Assembly (NCBI GenBank): GCA_947629245.1
Contig: CANRDC010000004.1
Location: 25,961-89,960 of the forward strand
Direction: 5' to 3'
Source of the DNA: an uncultured Oscillospiraceae bacterium
GTDB taxonomy: Bacteria > Bacillota > Clostridia > Oscillospirales > Oscillospiraceae
DNA length: 64,000 nucleotides
Shown here in pieces: positions 38,454 through 47,449 of this stretch; the stretch's first letter is position 1; every line of letters begins with the position of its first letter. A program made the position numbers and the translations under genes. The notes beneath the pieces are model-generated. The model saw only the letters and a list, made by a program, of their open reading frames with translations, was not told the origin of the DNA and searched no databases.

Positions 38454-38991
38454 CGGTCAACTCCTTTCTCAAGCACTCCAAAAGGCGATAATACCTGCTT
38501 TTGACCTTGGCCTCCGCCTGGCCGGTAACGACCGCGATCTGAGGAAAACTGCATTGACCATAGACACGCAGACGGAATATCTCCTGTTCCAAGGCGTCCT
38601 CCCGGCCGACAAGTTCCTCCGCCTGTTCCAACAATGCCTGATCGTGGACCATGGCGGTGAAGTCCTCCGGATAGGAGACGTCCTCCGTCAATGGCACGGT
38701 CACCGTTCGAAATTTTCGCCTGTGGTCCGCGATCTTGTGGGCGGCGATTCGGTACAGCCATGTGCGAAAGGCGCTCTTCCGGCGGTCATAGGACCCCAGG
38801 CTCCGAAGCGCCCCGATGAAGCATTCCTGCGTCAAGTCCAGCGCGTCCTCGCTCTGGCCCACCTGCCGCCAGATATAGGCGTAGACGTCGTCGTAATACG
38901 CCCGCACGAGCGCGTCCGCCGCCGCCCGGTCCCCACGGCGTAAAACGGCCCGTATCCACTTTTGCTCCTGAGCGTGCGCCAGCGCGTCCAC
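38443..38991 (-). CDS. ECF-type RNA polymerase sigma factor
   Basis: ALVRAYYDDVYAYIWRQVGQSEDALDLTQECFIGALRSL; FPQIAVVTGQAEAKVKSRYYRLLECLRKEL. Confidence 0.88.
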   Translation of the reverse strand: MDALAHAQEQKWIRAVLRRGDRAAADALVRAYYDDVYAYIWRQVGQSEDALDLTQECFIGALRSLGSYDRRKSAFRTWLYRIAAHKIADHRRKFRTVTVPLTEDVSYPEDFTAMVHDQALLEQAEELVGREDALEQEIFRLRVYGQCSFPQIAVVTGQAEAKVKSRYYRLLECLRKELTDDA

Positions 38992-39108
38992 ATCCCTTCC
39001 GTCTATATATTCGCAGAGTAAGGCCGAATCGTTTCAAAAAATTCTGAAATATGCCGTCAAAATTATAAGCGGTACGCCGTCCGGCGTACCGCTCTGTCCG
39101 ATATGAAA

Positions 39109-40116
39109 CTATACCTTATCCCAATTATAATCAAATTCGCTCCGCCGGTCCCGCTTCATCAGGCGGTGGAGCATATCCTCCGGGTCCTGATCCTCATAGA
39201 GGACCCCGTACACGCTCTGGCAGATGGGCAGCTCCACCCCCAGCTTTTTGCCCAGCTCCGACACGCTGGCGGCGGCGTAATACCCCTCCACCACGGCGCC
39301 CACCTCCCGCAGGGCCAGCGCCACCGGCGCGCCCCGGCCGATGAGCAGTCCCGCCTGCCGGTTCCGGGAGTGGGGAGACAGGCATGTGACGATCAGGTCC
39401 CCCATGCCCGCCAGCCCCGAGCAGGTGCTCCGCTGGCCTCCGGCCCTCTGGCACAGCTTCGCGATCTCCGCCATGGCACGGGTCATGAACAGCGCCTTGG
39501 CGTTGTCCCCCAGGCTCAGCCCGTCGATGACGCCGCAGCCCAGGGCGATGACGTTCTTCACCGCGCCGCACAGCTCCACGCCCACCACGTCCTGATTCAC
39601 GTAGACCCGGAACATGTCGTTCATGAACGTCCGCTGCACCAGCTCTGCCACGGTCCTGTCTCCGCAGGCGGCCACGCAGCCCGTGGCCATCCGGCGGGAT
39701 ACCTCCTCCGCGTGGGAGGGTCCGGACAGCACCGCCACCGGGCAGTCCTTCCCCACCTCGTCCTGGATGATCTGGCTCATGCGCAGATCCGTCCCCGGCT
39801 CGATGCCTTTTGCGGCCGACACCAGCACCGTGCCCGGCCGGATATGGGCCGCCGCGGTCCGGGCCGTCCGCCGCAGGATGTTGGAGGGCGAGGCGAACAG
39901 CACCAGCTCCGCCTCTCCAGCGCCCGCCGGGTCGGATGTGACGTTCAGCTCTGGTGGCAGCACCGCCCCGGCCAGCGCCGGGTTTTTCCGGCTCTTGACC
40001 ATGGCCGCCGCCTTCTCCGGATCGTGGGTCCAGAGCGTGACATCGTGTCCGTTGCCGCACAGCAGCATGGCCAGTGCCGTGCCCCATGCGCCGCTGCCGT
40101 ATACAAAGATCTTCAT
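39109..40116 (-). CDS. gpsA: Glycerol-3-phosphate dehydrogenase [NAD(P)+]
   Basis: MKIFVYGSGAWGTALAMLLCGNGHDVTLW; AKGIEPGTDLRMS; CGAVKNVIALGCGV; GMGDLIVTCLSPHSRN. Confidence 0.96.
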   Translation of the reverse strand: MKIFVYGSGAWGTALAMLLCGNGHDVTLWTHDPEKAAAMVKSRKNPALAGAVLPPELNVTSDPAGAGEAELVLFASPSNILRRTARTAAAHIRPGTVLVSAAKGIEPGTDLRMSQIIQDEVGKDCPVAVLSGPSHAEEVSRRMATGCVAACGDRTVAELVQRTFMNDMFRVYVNQDVVGVELCGAVKNVIALGCGVIDGLSLGDNAKALFMTRAMAEIAKLCQRAGGQRSTCSGLAGMGDLIVTCLSPHSRNRQAGLLIGRGAPVALALREVGAVVEGYYAAASVSELGKKLGVELPICQSVYGVLYEDQDPEDMLHRLMKRDRRSEFDYNWDKV

Positions 40117-40160
40117 GATATGTACCTCTTTAAAACGGCGGACGCTCGTCCGCCGCTTTT

Positions 40161-40478
40161 TCACTCCCAGGTTTTCCACACGTCCGGGCAGTAGCCCACG
40201 GTGGCCTGTCTGCCGTTTCGCACGATGGGCGTTTTCAGCAGCTCCGGATGCTCCAGCAGCTTTTCCAGCTTGTCCTCGTCGTAGGCCAGATACCCGATCT
40301 CCGGCGCGTCGCTCAGGGCCTCCAGACCCACCGCGTTTTTCACGCTGGTCAGCTCCCCCCGGCTCATGCCGTAGCGCAGAATGTCCACGAACTGGAACCT
40401 GACCCGCCGCTCTTTGAAGTACCGCTGGGCCTTTTTCGTGTCAAAGCACTTGTTCTTGCCGAATATCTGGATATTCAC
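40161..40478 (-). CDS. ArsC/Spx-family thioredoxin-fold protein
   Basis: GTG start; (M)NIQIFGKNKCFDTKKAQRYFKERRVRFQFVDI...PIVRNGRQATVGYCPDVWKTWE. Confidence 0.82.
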   Translation of the reverse strand: MNIQIFGKNKCFDTKKAQRYFKERRVRFQFVDILRYGMSRGELTSVKNAVGLEALSDAPEIGYLAYDEDKLEKLLEHPELLKTPIVRNGRQATVGYCPDVWKTWE

Positions 40479-40617
40479 CTGGCATACCTCCGCAAAAGCC
40501 CTCTTACGCCAAGACGGCAAAAGAGAGCTTGACGTGCATCAGTATAGCCAATCAAGCCCTCAATGTCAAGCAGACCGCTGTTTGCGGAGGATCTGAAAAA
40601 CCCAGAATTGCGCGTTC

Positions 40618-41640
40618 CTATCTCCGCACCCGGCCGGAACCGTCGCCACTGGCAAGGGTCTCCACCTCGGACACGGTGCACAGGTTGAAGTCATGCTCGA
40701 TGCTGTGCTTCAGGCAGGACGCCGCGGCGGCAAAATCGACCGCCCTCTGCCGGTCATAGCCGGACAGCAGCGCATAGATGAGCCCGCCGCCGAAGCTGTC
40801 TCCCCCACCGACCCGGTCAACGATATGGACACGGTAATTCGGTGAAAAAGCTGCCTGGCCGCCGCTGTACAGCAGCGCGCCCCAATCGTTGTCAGAAGCG
40901 GAAATGCTTCCGCGCAGCGTTATGGCCGTCTGGTCCAGGCCAAACCGGTCGCTGAGCTGTCGGGCAACGCTGATATAGCCCTCCCGGTCCAATTTGCCGG
41001 CTGTCAGGTCGGTCCCGCGCGCCTCTATGCCAAAGACGTCCTTCGCGTCCTCCTCATTGGCGATGCAGACATCCACATAGGGCATGAGCGCTGCCATCAC
41101 GCGGCCTGCTTCCTCCCTGCTCCACAGCTTTTTTCGATAGTTCAGATCACAGCTCACAGTCACTCCCAGCCGTTTGGCCGTCCGGCACGCCTCCAGGCAT
41201 ATCTCCGGCAGTTCGCCGCCCAGCGCCGGGGTGATGCCCGTCCAGTGGAACCAATCGGCGCCGGAAAGGATGCGCTCCCAGTCAAAATCTGAGGCGGTGG
41301 CTTTGGCAATGGCGGAGCCCGCACGGTCATAGATGACTTTGGAGGCCCTCTGCGAAGCGCCCTTCTCACAGTAGTATACGCCCAGGCGCTCGCCGCCCCG
41401 AACAACGCCGCTCACATCGACGCCGTACCTGCGCAGCGCATTGACGGCAGCCTGGCCGATCTCATGGGTGGGTACCTTGCTTATAAAAGCGGCGCTCATG
41501 CCGTAATTGGCAAGGGACACCGCCACATTGGCCTCGCCCCCCGCATAGCTTGCGTCAAAGCGATCCGCCTGCACAAAGCGGAGGTATCCCTCCGGGTCCA
41601 GCCGCAGCATGATCTCCCCAAATGTAACGATCCTCTTCAT
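40618..41640 (-). CDS. PfkB-family sugar kinase, 2-keto-3-deoxygluconate kinase-like
   Basis: MKRIVTFGEIMLRLDPEGYLRFVQADRFDASYAGGEANVAVSLANYG; DRVGGGDSFGGGLIYALLSG. Confidence 0.88.
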   Translation of the reverse strand: MKRIVTFGEIMLRLDPEGYLRFVQADRFDASYAGGEANVAVSLANYGMSAAFISKVPTHEIGQAAVNALRRYGVDVSGVVRGGERLGVYYCEKGASQRASKVIYDRAGSAIAKATASDFDWERILSGADWFHWTGITPALGGELPEICLEACRTAKRLGVTVSCDLNYRKKLWSREEAGRVMAALMPYVDVCIANEEDAKDVFGIEARGTDLTAGKLDREGYISVARQLSDRFGLDQTAITLRGSISASDNDWGALLYSGGQAAFSPNYRVHIVDRVGGGDSFGGGLIYALLSGYDRQRAVDFAAAASCLKHSIEHDFNLCTVSEVETLASGDGSGRVRR

Positions 41641-42317
41641 GTCGTTTCCTCCTTACCGCCCGCAGCGCCAGTCTTTGCGGCGCGGCACATAAGCTTCGCG
41701 CATCGGGTGAGCCTGTCGAGATCACCGGCCTCGATCCATTGCCGGTTCGCCAGATTTCCGCCCACGCCAAAGCCGCTGACGCCCGCGCGCAGAAACTCCC
41801 CCATGTTATTTTCATTCACGCCGCCCACAGCGAGCAGCCGGATATGTCCAAGCGGGCCCCGCACGGCCTTGACATAGTCCGCCCCCAGCCGCGCCGCGGG
41901 AAACAGCTTCACAAAGTCCGCTCCGGCCCGATGGGCAGTCACGATCTCCGTCGGCGTCATGGCGCCCGGTATGGATACCAAACCCAGACTGACCGTCCTG
42001 CGAATGACGCTGATATCCACATCCGGCGAGATCACAAAATCTCCGCCCGCCGCCGCTGTCAGCTCCACCTGTTCCTCTGTGAGCACCGTGCCCGCGCCGA
42101 CGGACATGCGCTCCCCCATCTTCTCCCTGATAAGCGCTATCCCATCCGCCGTGGAACGGAAGGATTCCGGCGCACGCTGATCGAAGGTGATCTCCATCAG
42201 CCGGACCCCGCCCGCATACAGCGCCTCCGCCACTTTCAGATACTGCGAGGGACTTACGCCTCGCACGATCGCGATGAGCTTTTCCTGCCCGATACGGGCA
42301 ATGACCTCTTCTCTCAT
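41637..42317 (-). CDS. KDPG/KHG-type aldolase (Eda family)
   Basis: KLIAIVRGVSPSQYLKVAEALYAGGVRLMEITF; VGAGTVLTEEQVELTAAAGGDFVISPD; IPGAMTPTEIVTAHRAGADFVKLFPA. Confidence 0.9.
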   Translation of the reverse strand: MREEVIARIGQEKLIAIVRGVSPSQYLKVAEALYAGGVRLMEITFDQRAPESFRSTADGIALIREKMGERMSVGAGTVLTEEQVELTAAAGGDFVISPDVDISVIRRTVSLGLVSIPGAMTPTEIVTAHRAGADFVKLFPAARLGADYVKAVRGPLGHIRLLAVGGVNENNMGEFLRAGVSGFGVGGNLANRQWIEAGDLDRLTRCAKLMCRAAKTGAAGGKEETT

Positions 42318-42336
42318 AACTTCTTCCTCCCCGTCC

Positions 42337-43158
42337 CTATAAATTCCGCTCCGCCGCACTCACCATCCCGGTGAGGATATCGGCGCCGGAGCTGCCCCCT
42401 ACGGATAAAAGCCCGCCGGTCTCCGCCTCAAAGTTCCCGGCAAGAGCCCGGTCCAGTATCTCGAAGGCCTGTCCTGCCGCCACCGAAGTCAGAAAGGCCG
42501 CGCTCACCTCCGTTGTCCGACCGGGCGCCAGAGCGCATATCCCCTCCCGGAGCAGCGGCAGCCCCGGAGCCTGAGCGTCTTTTCCTTTTCTCAGCCAATA
42601 ATAGAGCAGCCCTACCAGCCAGTCATCCATAGCGGGCGTAAGGCCCGGACCAAGACCGATGAGTTGTTCCAGACAACAGCGGATGCCAGCGCCGTCCGCA
42701 TTTCGTACCACCGACAGCAGCGCGTCGGCATGGTCTCTGGCCATGCGTGACCAGATACCGTCGCTCTCGGCAAGGACAAGGCCCTTTATGGCGCCTCTGC
42801 CGCTTTTCCGCAGTGCCTTTCGGGCCCTCTCTTCCCACCCGGAAGGCGCCTCCGTACCGGGGGGCGGCTCCCGCTCCTTCAGGATGAGAACGGGTCCTCC
42901 GTCGGACAATCGCAGTTGTTTTCCGTCATACCGGACCGGCGCGCCGCACCGGATCCCAGCCCCGCCGAGAGCGGCCCCGTACCGTTCCACGCCGACGCCA
43001 AAGGGGATGCTGCCAAAGCGGCTGTCGCAGACCAGCACCAGCTCGGAAAACCGCAGATAAAGTCCCTCGCGGCCTACAAAGCAAACGCTCCCCCCGCCAT
43101 CGCTGACGCGGCGCTTGACATCGACGCCGCACCAGGCGCTGATCGTACCGCGGTTCAT
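42337..43158 (-). CDS. DUF2877 family protein (YlbF/AllH-like)
   Basis: LIGLGPGLTPAMDDWLVGLLYYW motif; co-occurs with FdrA and DUF1116. Confidence 0.85.
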   Translation of the reverse strand: MNRGTISAWCGVDVKRRVSDGGGSVCFVGREGLYLRFSELVLVCDSRFGSIPFGVGVERYGAALGGAGIRCGAPVRYDGKQLRLSDGGPVLILKEREPPPGTEAPSGWEERARKALRKSGRGAIKGLVLAESDGIWSRMARDHADALLSVVRNADGAGIRCCLEQLIGLGPGLTPAMDDWLVGLLYYWLRKGKDAQAPGLPLLREGICALAPGRTTEVSAAFLTSVAAGQAFEILDRALAGNFEAETGGLLSVGGSSGADILTGMVSAAERNL

Positions 43159-44360
43159 GTGCCCTCACCCATCTCAGCGCCGGTCATGCAGCGGTATGTC
43201 TGCCTGGCCACGCCCAATTCCTCGTTGGCAGGAATGACCGACACCAGCACCGGTGAGTCGGGCGCGCTGATGATACCGCCCCGACTGGCGGCATTCTTCC
43301 CCGGGTCCAGCATGACTCCCATATGGCGCACCGCCTGACACACCTGCGCTCTCACCGACGAAGCGTGTTCACCGATACCGCCGGTGAACACAAGCTGATC
43401 CAATCCCCCAAGCTCCGCGTAAAACATGCCGATATAGCGCACGATCCAGCATACGAAGACCTGAATGGCCAGCGCCGCTCTGGCATTACCGGCATCCGCC
43501 GCCTGTTGGATATCCCGCAGGTCGCCGCTGACGCCGGACAGGCCCAGCAGCCCGCCGCGCTTTCCCATGCCGTCCAGGATCTCCTCCATGGGCAGCCCCT
43601 CATGGAGCAGGAACGGGATCAGATAGGCGTCCGCGTCGCCTGTTCTGTTGGCATGCGGAAGGCCGGTCTGGAGAGAAAAACCAAAGCTGGTGTCCACACT
43701 TCGCCCCGCCTCTATGGCGCAGACCGAGCTGCTGCCGCCAAGGTGGCAGCAGATCACCCTCTCGGCTCTTCCAAGTCTCGCCGCCTCCTCCGCCACATAG
43801 CTGTGGGAGGCGCCGTGGTAGCCGAGCTTGCTTATCCCGTACCTCTCGTACCACTCATAAGGGACGGCATAGAGCCGCCGGAACAGCGGGATACCGGCAT
43901 GAAAGGCAGTCTCAAACACCCCCACCAGAGGCACGCCCGGCAGCTGTTTGGAAAACCGCTCGATGGCCTCCAGATACGGCGCGTTATGGGCCGGAGCCAG
44001 AAACAGACTGTCCCGCATACCCTGGATGACGTCATCCGTCAAGCGCTGGACGCCATAATGCCCCTTGGACAGCACGGTCTTAAAACCGACGCCGCCAATG
44101 TCTTCCGCGTCGGCGACGAGGCCGAGGGTCCTGTCGGTCATAGCCTCCATGAGCATGTCGATGGCACGGGCGTGGTCCGGGATGCAAAGTCCCTCTCGCC
44201 GAAGCTCCTTCCCGCTGAGGATATTCCGATAGAAGAACTTCGCCCCATCCGCACTGCCGACGCGCTCCGCCGCCGCGGCACAGAGAAGCGTCTCCTCCGG
44301 CATGGCAAACAGCTTGGCCTTCAGCGACGTGCTGCCAACATTTATGACCAGCAGCTTCAT
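43155..44360 (-). CDS. Acetate/propionate kinase-family protein (divergent)
   Basis: MKLLVINVGSTSLKAKLF; GYHGASHSYVAEEA; FTGGIGEHASSVRAQV. Confidence 0.88.
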   Translation of the reverse strand: MKLLVINVGSTSLKAKLFAMPEETLLCAAAAERVGSADGAKFFYRNILSGKELRREGLCIPDHARAIDMLMEAMTDRTLGLVADAEDIGGVGFKTVLSKGHYGVQRLTDDVIQGMRDSLFLAPAHNAPYLEAIERFSKQLPGVPLVGVFETAFHAGIPLFRRLYAVPYEWYERYGISKLGYHGASHSYVAEEAARLGRAERVICCHLGGSSSVCAIEAGRSVDTSFGFSLQTGLPHANRTGDADAYLIPFLLHEGLPMEEILDGMGKRGGLLGLSGVSGDLRDIQQAADAGNARAALAIQVFVCWIVRYIGMFYAELGGLDQLVFTGGIGEHASSVRAQVCQAVRHMGVMLDPGKNAASRGGIISAPDSPVLVSVIPANEELGVARQTYRCMTGAEMGEGT

Positions 44361-44364
44361 CGCG

Positions 44365-45996
44365 TCAAACCTCTTCACCGCCAGCCGGTCCATAGCCCGC
44401 GGCGATCTCCCCGCCATGATAGGTCACCCGGATATTGATAGCACAGCCCGCGTCCGTCTGTGGAAGATCCTCCCGGTAGAATACGCCCCGGCTCTCCCGG
44501 CGCACCTCGGAGGCCGCCGCCATCATGCCCAGCGTCAGCGCCATGCTGCGCAGAGCGTTTTTGCGGCGGAGCTCCTCCGCGCCGCGGCATCTCAATCCTC
44601 CGCTCAGCGCCAGAGCCCGGACGGAAACGCTTTTTGCCCTGCCGATCCCCGCCGCGCTGCGCACCAGGGACATATCCTCGCCCGCACACCGCCGCAATTC
44701 TAAAAGCGCGCTCTCCGCCTCCGCCCATGGGGAGCCGCTCCCTGCGGAAAGCCTGTCCAGAAGTTCCCCGGCCAGGGAAGCGGCCGTCTGTATCCGCCGT
44801 TCATCCAAAGAGGAAAACCGCGCCGCGCTCTCGCCCGCCACCGCGCCGAAAACGAAGGTCTCCGCCCCCGCGCAGCCGCCCAGTCGGTCGGCTCCGTGAA
44901 GGCCGCCCATCGCCTCGCCCGCGGCAAAAAGGCCCTCGACGCTCGTCCGACAGGCGCTGTCGGTCCGGACGCCGCCCAGGAAGGTGTGGGCCGCGGGCGC
45001 GATCGGGAGCAGTCGCTGCAGCGGGTCCCAGCCATAACTGCGCAGCCGCTCCGTCCACAGGCAATGCCGCTCCAACTCCTCTGCGGAAAGCCCGGTCAGG
45101 TCGTACAGCACATCTCTGCCGCCGCATCTCCTCTTCTCGGCATAGATGGCCCGGGCCAGCTCGCCTTTTTTCACGCCGTTCAGATCCTGGAAATAGTCCG
45201 ACAAAAACTCTTTTCCATCCCCGTTCAGGAGCCTGCCCCCGGCATTCATCATCGTGGTGCTGATCCCCTTGCCGCGCAAAGGTCCCGGCTCGGTAAGACA
45301 GCACGGCTCAAACTGTATGAATTCCATATCCGTGAGGACGGCGCCCGCCCGGGCCGCCATGGCATATGAATCACCCCGGATGGCCGCGGGATAAGTGGTC
45401 ACCGGATAGAGCGCGCCGCAGCCTCCGGCCGCCAGCACGACCGCCCCCGCCGGATAACAGCACAGCGTTCCGTCCCCTTCGACGCCGACCGCGCCATAGA
45501 CCCGTCCGCCGTCGGACAACAGGTCCAATACATCCACGTCAAACCGGACGGGCACATGCGCCTGCCGCAGCGCCTCCAGGAACAGCCGCTCCGCCTCCGC
45601 GCCTGTCACGATGCCCTTGTGAATGAGGCACGGCACGCTGCAGCCCAGCGGCTTGAGCAGATCGTATCCGCCGCTCTCATCACGGGAAAACTCCATGCCC
45701 ATGCTCTCCAAAAACGCCGCCTCACCGGCGGCGCGCCGGGCCAGAGTCCGCGCCAGCGACGGGCGGCTCAACCCCTGGCCGGAGGCCTGAAGGTCCGCAA
45801 AATAGCGGTCGGGACTGTCCCGCGGTCCTACCGGAGCGTTAAAACCGATCACGCCGGTCGAACAGCGGGGGCCTTTGGACAGCACCGCCGTCCGCTTCCC
45901 CAGGCCGCTGGCAGCCACCGCTGCCCGCAGCCCGGTCAGACCCGCGCCGATCACCAGCACATCCACCGGCTCTCTGATCGACACGTCCATTCTCAT
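44365..45996 (-). CDS. FAD-dependent oxidoreductase, SdhA/FrdA/NadB-type flavoprotein
   Basis: VDVLVIGAGLTGLRAAVAASGLGKRTAVLSKG; VVLAAGGCGALYPVTTYPAAIRGDSYAMAARAGAVLTDMEFIQFEP; GLFAAGEAMGGLHGADRLGGCAGAETFVFGAVAG. Confidence 0.9.
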   Translation of the reverse strand: MRMDVSIREPVDVLVIGAGLTGLRAAVAASGLGKRTAVLSKGPRCSTGVIGFNAPVGPRDSPDRYFADLQASGQGLSRPSLARTLARRAAGEAAFLESMGMEFSRDESGGYDLLKPLGCSVPCLIHKGIVTGAEAERLFLEALRQAHVPVRFDVDVLDLLSDGGRVYGAVGVEGDGTLCCYPAGAVVLAAGGCGALYPVTTYPAAIRGDSYAMAARAGAVLTDMEFIQFEPCCLTEPGPLRGKGISTTMMNAGGRLLNGDGKEFLSDYFQDLNGVKKGELARAIYAEKRRCGGRDVLYDLTGLSAEELERHCLWTERLRSYGWDPLQRLLPIAPAAHTFLGGVRTDSACRTSVEGLFAAGEAMGGLHGADRLGGCAGAETFVFGAVAGESAARFSSLDERRIQTAASLAGELLDRLSAGSGSPWAEAESALLELRRCAGEDMSLVRSAAGIGRAKSVSVRALALSGGLRCRGAEELRRKNALRSMALTLGMMAAASEVRRESRGVFYREDLPQTDAGCAINIRVTYHGGEIAAGYGPAGGEEV

Positions 45997-47261
45997 CCTC
46001 CCACCGGATATTCCGCGGCAAAAGCCTTCATCGCCTTCTGGAAGCACTCCATGGGCACGCGGGCCGTCCCGGCCCCGATAAGACCGCCGTCCTTGTGGAA
46101 ATTCCCGCCGTGTACGATGGGGCAGATCCCCGTCTTCAGCACCAGCCGGATGTCGATGCCCACAGGCAGGAAATCGAAATCCAGATTGGGAATGGAGAAG
46201 TTATGGTTCTTACCGATGCAGATCTTCTCCATTTCCCTGGTCTGCGCGATGGAGTCCCGGAGCTTCTGTCCGCGGAGCAGGCTCACGATGGGGCTCGCAG
46301 CCGCCGCCATACCGCCCATGCCCGCGCACTCCACGACGCAGCTGTCTCCGATCCAGGGCAGCGCGTCCGCTTTCGTATACTTGCTGGAAGTATAGCGCCC
46401 CTCCAGATAGGGAGACGGCGCGGTGAACCACCGCTCGCCCAGTCCGGCGACCTTAATGCCGAATTCCACGCCGTTGCCGCACACCGCCGTGACCATGGTG
46501 GAATAGGGCATGCCCACATTGCTGAGCATGGCGCTGCGGGCCGCGCCCTGGCCGAGGCAGTGAAACATGCGCGGCGTGCGGGAAAAATAGCGCATGACGG
46601 CCTTCAGCACCTGGGGCGGATAATCCATGTCAATAAAGTCCATGACGCACTGCTTCAGGATGATCATATCCGCCGCAGTCTGGCGTGTGTGGTTCTCGTC
46701 GCCCATCTGAAAGCTCTCCGACAAAATGGGCTTGAGCGCCACGCCGCCCCGCCTGCGGAGCATGTCCGCCATGGGCGGAAACAGCTCCTGACGCATATGG
46801 CGCAGGTTCTCCGCGATCTCCGGCGAATACCGGCCCCATCCGTTGAAGCCGCCCTCGAAATCTCCTTCGGCGGGAAAGGTGGCAGCAACGCGGCCGCTGG
46901 CCCGGTCCTCCACCACCATCATGGCAATGGATCTCGTGATGATGCCCGTGCCCGCGCCGACGGTGTTGTGGTCCAGGGCGCTTGACAGCGCGATCTCGCC
47001 GCCGCGCAAAAGCCGGTCGGCCTGCTCCTCCGTTTTTGCCCAGCCCTCCAGCAGGCAGGCATTTCTCATCCCGCGCTGGTGAAGGGCGACCATGTCCTCA
47101 TAGGCGATCGGAGGACCGGAGTGGATGATCATACGGTCCGTGAGCCCCTCCACGACCTCCCCTGCCGGACGGATATCGATCCAACAGGGGTCTGAGTTGA
47201 TGATATTGTCGATCGCCCTCTGGTTCGCGTTGGCGATCTTTTCCTTTATATCCATGAGCAT
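45993..47261 (-). CDS. DUF1116 family protein (YlbE/AllG-like)
   Basis: ANQRAIDNIINSDPCWIDIRPAGEVVEGL; AVCGNGVEFGIKVAG; GSCVVECAGMGGMAAAASPIV. Confidence 0.9.
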   Translation of the reverse strand: MLMDIKEKIANANQRAIDNIINSDPCWIDIRPAGEVVEGLTDRMIIHSGPPIAYEDMVALHQRGMRNACLLEGWAKTEEQADRLLRGGEIALSSALDHNTVGAGTGIITRSIAMMVVEDRASGRVAATFPAEGDFEGGFNGWGRYSPEIAENLRHMRQELFPPMADMLRRRGGVALKPILSESFQMGDENHTRQTAADMIILKQCVMDFIDMDYPPQVLKAVMRYFSRTPRMFHCLGQGAARSAMLSNVGMPYSTMVTAVCGNGVEFGIKVAGLGERWFTAPSPYLEGRYTSSKYTKADALPWIGDSCVVECAGMGGMAAAASPIVSLLRGQKLRDSIAQTREMEKICIGKNHNFSIPNLDFDFLPVGIDIRLVLKTGICPIVHGGNFHKDGGLIGAGTARVPMECFQKAMKAFAAEYPVGG

Positions 47262-47269
47262 TTCCGTCC

Positions 47270-47446
47270 TTATATAAACATGTCCAGAAGGTCCTGTATC
47301 TCCTGGGGCTGCCTCGCGGGAGGGCGCCAGTCCAACTGGAGGACAGGCACATTCTGGGAGGCAATGGCCTCATAAAAGCCGGGCAGACCAATGTTGACGA
47401 TCCTCAGCGTTCTCTTCTCTCCGGCATCGCCGGTCTTTTCGCACAT
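47270..47446 (-). CDS. 58-aa ORF resembling the detached C-terminal segment of FdrA-type proteins
   Basis: MCEKTGDAGEKRTLRIVNIGLPGFYEAIASQNVPVLQLDWRPPARQPQEIQDLLDMFI; absent from supplied ORF track (below 60 aa); 3 bp after fdrA stop and 8 bp before DUF1116 start. Confidence 0.72.
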   Translation of the reverse strand: MCEKTGDAGEKRTLRIVNIGLPGFYEAIASQNVPVLQLDWRPPARQPQEIQDLLDMFI

Positions 47447-47449
47447 GGT

